From contig VWZW01004710.1 in assembly GCA_013397115.1 (NCBI GenBank), positions 82,377 through 146,376 on the forward strand: a stretch of 64,000 nt of DNA. The letters are read 5' to 3'. Position numbers and translations under genes: made by a program. The DNA comes from Edolisoma coerulescens (lineage: Eukaryota; Chordata; Aves; Passeriformes; Campephagidae). The stretch's first letter is position 1, and each line of letters begins with the position of its first letter. Below are positions 12,749-23,110 of the stretch, piece after piece. Below the pieces are notes generated by a model. That model made no database searches, was not told the origin of the DNA, and saw only the letters and a program-made list of their open reading frames with translations.

Positions 12749-12765
12749 TTTTTTTTTTTTTTTTT
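12749..12765. repeat. Poly-T run (17 T)
   Basis: Uninterrupted T17. It could be the complement of a poly-A tail of a decayed retrocopy on the minus strand, but no coding similarity is visible beside it, so it is called only as a homopolymer. Confidence 0.9.
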
Positions 12766-15700
12766 ATCCCTCCCCTCAGTTTTGACAGCTCTGCTTAATG
12801 ACTGACAGTAAATGGGGTTTGTGCTGTGTCAGGTGTTCAGGAAGGGGCTCTGGCAAGGAAGATTTGGCTTATCACATTGCAACTGAATGTCCTGATCCAG
12901 CAGACATTCAGAGCAGTAAATAACATTGCAACAGGGACTTACTCCTGTCGTTTCAATGAGAGCTCTTATTCGCATGTATGTTTAATTTCTAAAGTGCCAG
13001 TCTTGCTCCCGTAGTTTCCTGAGAACCACCTAGGCAGCTATCTCTTCAGTAAGCAAGGGCAGAAGTAATTTAATGCCTCTTTGTGTATTAATAAATTCAT
13101 CTTTGGAACAATAATTATTGTTTTATATTTGCACCCTACCCACAGATTAGTTAAATGCCTCAGAAAAAAGCATAGAGATTTTACCTTCAATAAGCTTGAA
13201 GTCTGGAACACAGATGCAGAAAAAGGAATAAAGAATAGAGATGGAACACAGTGACACATAATATTCTCTGACAAGGCAAAAACAAAATGGTAAAGCTTGA
13301 TTTAACTGTTAGGTTTTTTGTAGTCTTCAGGGCAGACTACAGGATGAGACTTTTCAGGATGAATTTGACTGAGATGAACGTGGGGCCTTGGTAAATTGGT
13401 TTGGGGACACAGTTCAAGGAATTAAAAGCAGAGGGAAAAGACAACAGGAGAGCTGTACAAGGGGATGATTTGGATGTCTGTGATGAAAAAGAGAGGAAAA
13501 AATGGCAGAAGTGTTAAACATCTAAATTCCCAGGAGCATGGCCAAAAATTTGAATTCTGCAGAAGTCATCTCTAAATGAGAACAGAGAAGAACTTCTTAT
13601 TCTGATAAATAAAACAGGATGATTTTAACTGAGGGACCTGAATCTGCCGGAAGGAAAATATGTGTGAAGAACACAGCAGAAGCTGTCAGGCCAAACCAGG
13701 CAAACACTTCCTGTAGAGAGACAGGCACCCTTCTGCCTGATGAGGGGAGAGCTGCAGCAGGAGACCATTGCTATGACTTAGGAGGGGAAAAGAGGACAGA
13801 CACAGAAAGGAACAGCAGATAGTGAAGCTGCTGACACCAAAATAGAGAAGAGAGTGTTCTGAAGAAAGCATACTGAGAAGCTGAGTTTCAAACCACTCTG
13901 ATTTCAAGATGTCAGCAAGCAGTGTGAAATGGCGTGGTCATTGAGACAAGAACTGCTAGGAGTCTACAGCATACTCAGGGAAGGAGAGGCAGAATTAAGA
14001 GTTACTAAATTAAAAAACAGGAACACTGAATTCTGCTAAGCAGCTGAAGTGAGATGCAGTTTTGATAAGGATGGACTAATTGTTAGTCTAGTGCTACAGG
14101 CTGGAGTTCAGATATTGCCTCAAAATGCACTTAGAAATAGCGGTAAAATTTTGCACTGAGATTTAAAGATACTTTGAGTAAAATTTGTAAAAGCTCATTA
14201 AGGAACAGTAAAGAAGTAAAAACCAAAAGCAAAGCATTATCTTTCAAAACAGTTGTGGGAATTGTCAGAAGCAGTAATAGCTCTTACTAAAATGTGCTCA
14301 TTTAAGACTGGTTTACAACTCTCAGTGCATTGGGCCAAATAGGGGTCAGTGCTTTGCTAAAATATTCTTACTGTGAAACTCGGCCCAAAGAGCTTGAAAA
14401 CTGAAATACAAGACAAACTGTATACGTGATGCAAGCAATCTACCTTCAGTTTGTAAGGAAGGCTAACAAAATTAGAAGGATGAAATCCTGACCATATTGT
14501 ATGCAGTGGCAGACTTCCTGTTGATGAACACAGTATGTAGGAGCTATTAGCAATCACAGGAATCACAGCTAATCTCCTGACTCACCATGATCACAGGCAT
14601 ATTTCTGTAGGCTGTCTGGCAAATGCAGGCAGCAATAACCTGATGTTAGCTCAGTCTCTTTAATATGACTTCCAGAATTTCTGTTCAACATACCACATTT
14701 GGTCCTGACAGGATTGCAGCTCACACTGATTGCAGAACTTAGTGCAGTTAATGGAATTGGGGTTTTTTTTTCAAAAGAAGTTTTCAAATAAAAAAAAAAA
14801 ACCAAACACCCTCATAAAAATAACTTATTATCCAAAGTTAACTGCTAGGTACTTCTGGTAAAAAAACCCGAACAACAAAACGTTTAGAAAGTCAGAGTGG
14901 TGTACTGCTACTTACAAAATTTTCTACATAAGTTATCATGTGAAGTACATTTTAGATAATCATCACTGAAAAATTGTCAAAAGAACATTTCTAGGTCATC
15001 CTGGGACTAGACACAATTTTACATGTTTTTAATTTCCAACTTTTCCAAACCAATGACCTTTTTTTTTGTAACAAGAAAGCAGTAACTTACAATCCGTAGG
15101 TAGTCTCTACCATAGCAGTATATTTGATGGTAGAGTAATATTAATTGAAATGGGTGAGACAGAAGGGAGAAAAAGAGGGGACAAAAAAAAGTAATGGGTT
15201 TTTCTGAAGTGTAAGGGAAGGAATAGAGAACATTAACAAAGAATGTAATTTAATACCTAATCAATTTACTGATTGGATTTTCCGTGAGATTAACTTTGAG
15301 TCCAGAATGAATTGCTCTGATCTTGGAAGCTGCTATAACAGCTAGCAAGCAGTAGTATGAGGCTGCAGTGATATGAAAATAATAATAATGTCAGAGACTT
15401 CAAACAGCTACAGTATTTAATTAAATGTGTTCAAATAACATTATGGCTGGATATAAACCCACAAAAGCAAGGAGATTTTAAGGTAAGCCTCTCAGAGCAC
15501 TGTCCAACCATCTTCACTTCCTAATGCAATGCAACAAACATTCCTCTTAGGGTGCCGAAACACCACATAGGGGCAAATTCTGCCCTCCAATGAGCACATC
15601 TGACTCCTTTCAGTTTCCATATCTTTTTCATATGTGTTTCTAAAACAATCAATGTAAGTGTCTGAGCATTTCATGCTTTATAAAATAACCCAGATATTGT

Positions 15701-15947
15701 GGTTGTGGTCCTTGGCTGAAGAAAGGCATCAGGCAAAACTGGCTCTTGGGAGGTATCTTGAGAGGCATTTTGATCTTGGGCAATGAAGCACACCACAAAA
15801 AAAAGAGCCAAGCACATGCAGCTGTGGTCTGGACACTCCTCCTTCATTCCCAGACTTCCTCTTTGCCAGGATGAAGGCTTACCTTTGGTGATGTTCAGCA
15901 GCATTACTGAAGGAAGCACAGGACCTGAGTGCACATCCACAGCCATG
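12766..15947. other. Non-coding, single-copy-looking DNA
   Basis: No element or exon recognised. Purine-rich patches occur at about 13480-13900, and an A-rich, A/C-rich stretch at about 14785-14880. Open frames do not exceed 91 codons. Confidence 0.55.
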
Positions 15948-16046
15948 ATGCTGGGGTTGTTAAGGTTCTATATCTGCATATAACATTTCAACTGATTGTA
16001 GGGTTTGTTCATTCTTCTGTCACACTACCTATTTTGTTCACTTTCT
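15948..16046 (+). repeat. Dispersed direct repeat, copy 1, left part
   Basis: Aligns with 17881 to about 17980. Shared text includes 'TTCTATATCT', 'CATTTCAACTGA' and 'TGTAGGGTTTG'. Similarity continues with scattered mismatches to the left edge of the LTR at 16047. The other half of this copy lies beyond the LTR at 16595-16705. The segment is not a repeat family I recognise. Confidence 0.75.
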
Positions 16047-16113
16047 TGTTGGGCACCAAAATACGTACTAGTTCAAAAGCAAACCAATGAGAGACTCTAA
16101 ATCAGAACTACAA

Positions 16114-16119
16114 TTTAAT
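16114..16119 (-). promoter_or_regulatory. LTR polyadenylation signal (ATTAAA, minus strand)
   Basis: TTTAAT on the plus strand reads ATTAAA on the minus strand, near the 3' end of the antisense LTR. Together with the TATA box at 16447-16453 it fixes the orientation. Confidence 0.6.
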
Positions 16120-16446
16120 AGGAAAATTAAAAATAAATGCACTAGTACAAAAACACTGACAGAGTCAGGATACAACCTCACACCCTGTTGGGAAGGGTGG
16201 TGGTAGCAGTCTGATTAAGTTGTGGCTGCAACTCTCTTGAGGTGCTAGATGTGGTTCTGTTGAAGCAGTGATCCTGTAGAAGGGTCTGGTCTTCCTCTGA
16301 AGGTCCAGTGGCAGTTATGTAGCTCTCATCCTCTGGGAATCCAGTAGGTAAGGGCTGACTGTGGTGTTCCAAACCTCAGATTGTATCCAGGTAGGAATGC
16401 TTGGCTCCTCCCCTTGGGCGGAGCATCTCACAGTGGGATGATGTGA

Positions 16447-16453
16447 TTTTATA
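16447..16453 (-). promoter_or_regulatory. LTR TATA box (TATAAAA, minus strand)
   Basis: TTTTATA on the plus strand, read as TATAAAA on the minus strand. A G/C-rich inverted repeat at 16409-16429 lies just downstream in the LTR sense. This is a plausible relic of the U3 promoter. Present activity cannot be judged. Confidence 0.5.
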
Positions 16454-16594
16454 AGTCATGCAGGGAGGCTGGATGGCCCATTAACAGAAGATAGCCCCTG
16501 GAGGGAGTTATCAGGGATGTGTCATGGAAGAGACAAAGAACACTGCCCCACCTGGTTTTAACAGATGGTGATAGAGTACATACTTTTGGTTACA

Positions 16595-16705
16595 TCTTAC
16601 ATCAGAGAAAGTGCAGCAGGATACATTCGGGGGAATGTTGTTTCCCCCAGCAAGGAATCAGAAGCTACTAGTTCTACAGGGCAGAGGGAGAAAGGATCCT
16701 GTGAA
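16595..16705 (+). repeat. Dispersed direct repeat, copy 1, right part
   Basis: Continues copy 1 after the LTR and aligns with about 17990-18105. From 16641 to 16676 it is identical over 36 bases to 18033-18068 (starting TTTCCCCCAGCAAGG). The flanks are clearly more diverged (14 of 19 aligned bases match just right of the LTR). Similarity ends shortly after a shared 'GAAAGGAT'. Confidence 0.8.
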
Positions 16706-17649
16706 GCTCATTTTGATACCACTTTTGAACAAAGAGAGGCTGCTATAGCTTATCCTGCAGGCTGTGTGCACATTGTGGTCTGGTCATCAGATCGCTGGGA
16801 CACTGCTCATTGTGAGACCTACTCAAGTCACAGTAAAGAGCACTCTCTCTCTGCCCCATCTCTGAACTTATGACCCTCCAGTCACTTTGGCAATTATATA
16901 GCCTGGTGCATGCAAGCTTTGGATGACTCCCTCCTGCAAAAATCCCTGAAACAGCTGCATTACAAAATGGAGACATGTTTACCTCTATATTTATTTGTTC
17001 TTAAAAATTGAGAGCATAAGCACTACATCTATTTACATGAATCAGTCTCTAAAAATACAGGGAGATAAGGGCAAGTTAAGCCCAAACTGCTATTCTTACT
17101 AGTCTGAAGTTAGCAAATGGAGGGAAAGTTTTTTTGTCCATACTGAGCAGCGAGAGAATCCTTTTGATTCCTGAAGCCCTAAGGGGAATCATCCTTGAGA
17201 GCATCTGCTGGCCAACAGGAGCAAGTTGAAGTAGTTTCCATAAGAAATCACTAGAGGAGACCTAAAAATAATAGGGCAAGGAGTGAGGAGATAATATTTC
17301 CCGTACTCAAATTTAGTACTAGACAGACAGAAGAAGGAGGAGACAGCCTGAAGATCATGGAGCTCTTTCCTGGTATGGCCTCAGGCACACTGGGTGACTT
17401 TGATCAAGCCATTAAACACTGTTTGAAGCATTAGCTGACTCTGCAGACTTTGTGAAATTATAAATGAGGTAACTTTTCTGTTTCTTGCAATATGGTGGGA
17501 AGAAAAGGAAAATGGCATGGAGGATAGTTGCCAAATTTGTAAATAGAAAGAGGAAAGAGATTGTTTCAGGATGTCTGAGACTGTCACAAGTTCACAAATG
17601 CAAGGTTTCATAGTCCCAAAGCAACTTGGCGATGAATGAATCAATCTAG
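16706..17649. other. Spacer between the two direct-repeat copies, first part
   Basis: Unique-looking sequence. It holds a CT-rich patch at about 16845-16860, but no element, exon or RNA gene that I can recognise. Confidence 0.5.
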
Positions 17650-17664
17650 AAAAAAAAAAAAAAA
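17650..17664. repeat. Poly-A run (15 A)
   Basis: Uninterrupted A15. No retrocopy-like coding sequence is visible upstream. Confidence 0.85.
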
Positions 17665-17880
17665 GTCAAGATCTTAAGCTGATTTATGAAAGGACATGAC
17701 AAAATGGAGGAAGTGCATGAAATGCCTTTAAAAGCAATAAAAAAGGTGCATTGCTTATAAGGGGGGTCACTACAATTTTGTTCTCACTTATGCACAGCTC
17801 ATAAAGTTAATGCTTATGTTAGCTAGAATTCTCAAGCTCCTTGTAAGACACTGGTCATGACATCAGTGTCACAAAAAAGG

Positions 17881-18105
17881 CATGCTGGCTTTTTTGAGAT
17901 TCTATATCTTCATATGGCATTTCAACTGACTGTAGGGTTTGCTCTTTCTTCTATCATGCTCCCTGTCTTTTCCTCTGACTTGTTTGGCTTCCATTGAAGA
18001 AAATGCAGCACAATACTTTCATGTGAATGGTATTTCCCCCAGCAAGGAATCAGAAGCTACTAGTTCTATGGGGCAGAGAGAGAGAAATATCGAAAGGATC
18101 TGATT
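17881..18105 (+). repeat. Dispersed direct repeat, copy 2 (uninterrupted)
   Basis: Empty-site counterpart of 15948-16046 plus 16595-16705. It runs without the LTR through 'GACTTGTTTGGCTTCC' where copy 1 is split. It lies in the same orientation about 1.2 kb after copy 1. The sequence beyond about 18105 shows no further similarity to copy 1. This is either a local segmental duplication or two copies of an uncharacterised dispersed repeat. Confidence 0.78.
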
Positions 18106-21100
18106 TTAAAAATACAGCAATGCAGTATCTGTCTAAGAAGCGAAGAGTGGGTTACATCAACAGATTAGCTAGCTAAACTTGAGCTCTCTGGGGAAAACCC
18201 TCACAATACAAGTTACACTTTGTCATGTTATTGTTTTAATAATAGCATGGAGATACACCCAAGCCTAATGCCTTTAAACAGAATGGCATGAAATGGCCAA
18301 TTCCCACATATTTCACACATTGGCATGTCTGCAAAGGATTGTAAGCATTGCCTGTCTCAAGTATTGGCCAGTTGGATGTAAAAAGGACTTTTGGTTACTG
18401 GACACAAAGAAATTTGTGCTAGCAATGTAAATCTAAGTAATCAACATTTTAATCTGATTCCAAGTGGCACCAAGGAGTTTTGTAATATTCTGCACTTCAG
18501 AAATTGAAATATGAATATATTCTGTAATTAATTGCAAAAATGGCAGCAGTACAGAATTATTAGAGGTCATAGTTTTTATTTTTTGAAATTATTTTTTGCT
18601 AACATTTCCCAGAATTACACACACTTATATTCTAAATTTGATACTGAAGGTTGCTGAGTTTATGTCTTGTTTTCATCCTTGTTGATTTCAAAATTCTCTT
18701 AAAAGCCTATTTTCTATCCTAAGCTGTCTCCTGGACCATTGCATTTTGAATGCTTTGCAACCAGGGAGAGTATAATTGCAATAGACAATTTATTTTTATG
18801 TCCCACAAAATTAACACATTTTCCAGAAATGAGATAGTTTCATTTTTTCAGGATTTTTTTACATGTTCCCAAACATGGATGTGCAAGGGCCAGCTTTTTC
18901 CCTTAGGTGTAAATATATATGTATATAATAAAACTCCCTAAATTTTGTTTGGAAAAGCATTTCTGCATCTAAGTGCAATTTATCCCTACTGTTTTTTAAG
19001 GGGACTTCTTTGACACCCTTAGACTTTAGGTGTTGCCTAAATTACCATTTTTGTCACCTGCTTCACTTTTTATCCCAGTGAAAGTCTTGGTATTGCAATA
19101 TCACATCTGCAATAACCAATATTTATTTCTTCTGTAAGAACATAATCCTTAATAGTGTAAGTACTTCACCTCTCCATGAACAAACTTGAACAGGAGAAAG
19201 GTCTCACAGCCAGCCTAGGTGTGGTTTGCAATTCTCTTTTGACACTGTGATTTCTGTCATTAAAGAAGCTGACCTGCTTGGCCTAGGTAGTGCAAGGCTC
19301 TGATATGTTCAAGTCAAAGTATGCAAGGTAGTTAGCTGGAAATCATGCTGACTGTTCCTACATTCCAAGTTGTATATAATTTGATATCTTTTATTGATTC
19401 TGTCTGAAGACATCTTCCTGAATTAAGACCAATACTGTTAATTTGTTCTGTCCATAATTAACGCGAACATTTTTCTTTCAGAATTCATCCTTCCTTTCAG
19501 AATTTTATTGGAGAGGAAATTAATTGGAGAGGAAAAAATATGATGATGGGTTGCACAAAAAAAGTGCATGTTAAAAACAAAGCTGTATGAACTCCCAAAA
19601 AAGCAAAACCACTTTCATGGATATGCTGAGAGATGCATAATATATGAGTAATAGAAACAGAAGTGTTCTATGCTTACTCACATCCTTACTAAATGAAGGA
19701 TGAACACTAAAGCCTCAGCCACAGGGAGAGCTGGGGTCAGTGTCATGCCGGACAGTACAAAGTGTTGCCGGTGTAAACAACAGGACTGGCCAGTGAATAT
19801 CATCAATAGCAAGGGAAAAAATTGTTTTAATGCTGTAAATGTCCACTATACATCACGTGTGTTACTCTTTGGTATTCATAGTCCATGTCCTAGTAAGGCT
19901 TTAGCACATCTTAGTATCCTTGGAGTAGACAAGATTTAGTAACATCAAAGACATTGATTTACAATGGTGAAAAACTGGTGAAGTCTTGAAACTGACACAT
20001 TCCCAGTTGACTAAGTGGTTGTCTTGCTTGGCAATGCTGTTTCTGGGCTCCTATTATGAATTCAAACACAAAGGCTTTGAATTTCTGAGAGTAGAAAATG
20101 GGAGAGAGCTGGGAACAATGAACTGTGCAATTTTCTCCTGGTAATGCAAGCAGCAGAGAATTCCAGTTGGGACAACTCTATAAAAATCCTGCCTGGAATA
20201 ACACCAAACAGCATCTATTAACTTCCCCAATTATTAAAATTCTATCTGCATTAGTGGGTGCTACTTGTTTTCTTTGTGCAGTACTACTTTCCCGGCCTTT
20301 GTTGCTCACAGCCTTGAAGATTAGTCATATTTTATATATGTACACTGGACATTTATAGGTAATTCCACTTGCAGCTATATATATGAATTACTAAAAAAAA
20401 AAGCCCCCTGCCCTCTCTTCTGAAGTAAGATTTTCAGGGCAACTCTGATGACATTATAAAACCTTCCAAAATTCACCTTTGCTCTGTTGCTCATTTTAAC
20501 AAACTCTCTATCTGAAAGCTGAATTGAGCTTTTGACTTCTTTTATTTTTTTTAGTTTTTTAAGGAGGAACAAATTTATTATATCCTGTGATGCCCTGGGA
20601 CAACATATATTTGTGATTCATATTTATAAGTGACAAGAATGGCCACAAATTCAACACAGTTTTATTGTACGAAACAATCAAGTGTGTGTTTTTGCCAATA
20701 TTTGCTTTCTTGGAGATGTTACTAGTCCAGGGCAAGTGCCTCCTTAGTGTTCAAGATTATGCTGGTGAAAAACAGTACTTTGAAGCTTGCAGCAAGTTAA
20801 TAAAGGAAAAGCTTAATATGCTTTGAAAAGGGGTATTTAAAATGGCAACATATAAAGTCCAAACTTGGATGGCACTTCAGTGGTGTACAAAGGAACAATC
20901 TCTTCCTGATAAACCCAGTGGCTGATAACACCCCTCAGGACTCAGCCCCCCTATCTGTTTTTTATGTGTATATATATACATATAAGCGTGTTTATGTATA
21001 CTTGCTCGGTCAGAGACATGGCCTCTGACATGTTCCTACACAAAAGGATAGTACACAGATGTCTGCCAGCATCTGTGTGCTCATAGGCTTAACTGGACAG

Positions 21101-21260
21101 CGCCTCTCTTCTAACCTGTGCTTTTTTCCCCCCACAGTTAGACCCAACTGAGAGGACAGCCGTGCCCTGCTGCCAGACAGACCCAGGATGTGAAAGCAAT
21201 TGTGTAAGAGCAACTTACAGCCACACTTGTTTACCAGGCTTCCAGCTTTCACAAGTGATG

Positions 21261-21298
21261 GCAGCAACAATAGCAGCAAGAACAGCAGCAACAGCACT
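21261..21298. repeat. Imperfect AGC/AAC trinucleotide repeat
   Basis: About 12 triplets mixing AGC, AAC, AAT and AAG. A short microsatellite; frames through it give Ser/Asn or Ala/Thr runs without coding support. Confidence 0.7.
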
Positions 21299-21918
21299 GT
21301 TAACAGGAAATCCAGCTGTGCTTTCAACAGCTGGGATATGTTTGGTTGGAGCAGGTCCAATCAGTCAGGAGTGACTGAATCAGCTTGCATGAATGATCCC
21401 ACGCTCCTGAGGGTGCACAAGAGCCCTGGCCAGATATGTAGGGCTGTGACATGAGCGGTCCTTAGGGACATCTAGAGGTTGGCCATGAAGAAGGCTTCTC
21501 TACAATCTTGTTTTGTTTCTCATTCCTTTTGCAAAAGTGAGAAAAACCCATTAATCCTTCTGAGACAGCCTGGAGGAGCAGGCTGGGCACGCTGCCTGTT
21601 CACCTGCAGTAAGAGACACAGCACAGTCAACACAGTAGGTTTCTTTCTCCAACACGATTCAAGGGTGATCCCATTCCTATTCTGATCTGGGGGCTTGTGG
21701 GTCTTTTCCTTGACATTTCTGCTTATGCAATGGGAAGAAGCAGCATTTCACAGTATTTTCTTCCTCTCTCCTGTAACATAGCCTACTCACCTACTGATAA
21801 CTCTTCAAGTTCTTCATGAGAAACAATGAAGTTTCAAAATCAGGCCAGTGTTACTGTCTACCAGCTCTGATAAGTCAAATCAATTCTAGCCAAAATAAAT
21901 GATGATCTCATCTTTCCT

Positions 21919-21990
21919 CCCCTAAAAAAACCCAAACATGCCAAAACAAGACCAAAAAACCCCAATAAAACCAACAAAAGCAAACCCCTG
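21919..21990. repeat. A/C-rich low-complexity tract
   Basis: Almost only A and C on the plus strand (AAAACC and AAACCC-like words). It is the mirror, on a smaller scale, of the G/T-rich tract at 56883-57077. Confidence 0.7.
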
Positions 21991-22920
21991 AACCTTTTCC
22001 AGATGCTGAAAAGCATCCTTTCTGTCATACCTTTCATGCATTATTTTTCAGACCGTTTTTGATTCTGATGTGTCTGAAACAGGTATTGGAATATTACACT
22101 GAACCTGATATTGGTCATTTCTGTTCATGAAACTTAAAAAGCCCCCAGTGTTATTGTTGAGAAGTTTCTAGTCCATTCTCTATAGAACCTAAAGCAAACA
22201 TTTGCCCCTCCCTACATGCCATTTTCAGTGATTTCTTTGTATTTCTCATCCCCTTGACAGTAGAAATGACTGGTAAGATATAAAAATAATTATCTTCAGT
22301 TTCCATAGCAAACCAGACAACTGTGGTCTTACACAGCTTTCAGTCACACGACTTATAAGCAAATACAACTATGTCCTTACATCATTTTCTTAGGGAAACT
22401 GCATTTAGTTCAGTTACTTTTGTCTGCCTCTTGTTTATTCTGTTTTGGTTTTTTATGAGTGAGATGAACCTAGTTCATCCAGAGCCTGTAGTTCCAACTT
22501 CTTCTTCTCTGTTTCCTGCTAAAATTATTCATGTCAGAATTACATGCTTTCCTGTGCCTTGATTTCCCCATTTTACCTGTGGAAAAAAAATGTAGTTTGC
22601 TACCTTAAACTCCACCTGGAATTTATTGGTGATAAATGGATCCAGATAGGCAGAAAACTGACAGAAATATATTGCACAAACAAAGATGTGGAACAATGCT
22701 TCAAGAGATATTTAAGGAAAGCAGATGTTTTTCATCATCTTTCATTGCAAATATATAGTAGACCCTCCACCAAAACAAAAAGTGGTAAAAATATCCAGTG
22801 GCTTAATCTATAGCTTAAAAAATGTTTCTCCTGTTTGGTAGTTGAAGGAATGATGGAAAATTTAGAAGTTTACTCTGTGGCTCTAAAAATTAACTCACAG
22901 CACTTAAAAGTAAATATTTC

Positions 22921-23110
22921 TACTTGCTACATAATATTTTACTATTGATTGATTGTTAGGACAAAAACGTCTGACATCAGTATCCAGTGGAAATATTGAA
23001 GATAAATCAAGTTGTCATGCCTGTGAAATTAAAGTAGGTTAGGATTAATAATATGATGTAATTAATCAATTGGCAATAAACATCCCAGCATCATCAAACT
23101 TGAAAGAAAT
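22921..23110. other. Candidate conserved non-coding element (TAAT-rich)
   Basis: The segment around 23043-23080 packs several TAAT/ATTA homeodomain-core words (GATTAATAATATGATGTAAT followed by TAATCAATTGG) and an ACGTCTGACATCAG-like word lies near 22967-22980. This look is common in developmental enhancers of vertebrate gene deserts, but AT-rich DNA gives such words by chance. Only comparison with other birds would decide. Confidence 0.2.

Larger units (their letters stand above)
16047..16594 (-). mobile_element. ERVL-type solo LTR, antisense
   Basis: A 548-bp block read on the minus strand from TGTAACC (16594) to GGTGCCCAACA (16047), giving TG...CA ends. It carries a TATAAAA box (minus strand, 16453-16447) preceded in the minus-strand sense by CA-rich sequence, a GC-box-like inverted repeat (GCTCC...GGAGC, 16409-16429) just downstream, and an ATTAAA polyadenylation signal (minus strand, 16119-16114) about 67 bp before the 3' end. 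The overall text resembles ERVL-type LTRs common in birds; this is from memory of the family and was not searched. No internal viral sequence adjoins it, so it is a solo LTR. The flanking five bases (16042-16046 TTTCT, 16595-16599 TCTTA) are not a clean duplication, so the boundaries could be off by a few bases or the duplication has decayed. A 64-codon frame on the minus strand inside it is spurious. Confidence 0.82.
18106..22920. other. Non-coding, single-copy-looking DNA with low-complexity patches
   Basis: No gene recognised. Visible local features are a TATATA-rich stretch near 18910-18930, a palindromic TGTATATATATACATA-like stretch near 20966-20990, an imperfect AGC/AAC trinucleotide patch at 21261-21298, and an A/C-rich tract at 21919-21990. 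The minus-strand frame at 21010-21360 has a leucine run that is only the AGC patch read in antisense. Confidence 0.55.

Noticed and set aside
17863..17897. CAAAAAAG...CTTTTTTG inverted pair just before direct-repeat copy 2
   Set aside because: Eight-base homopolymer-like arms; chance is sufficient.
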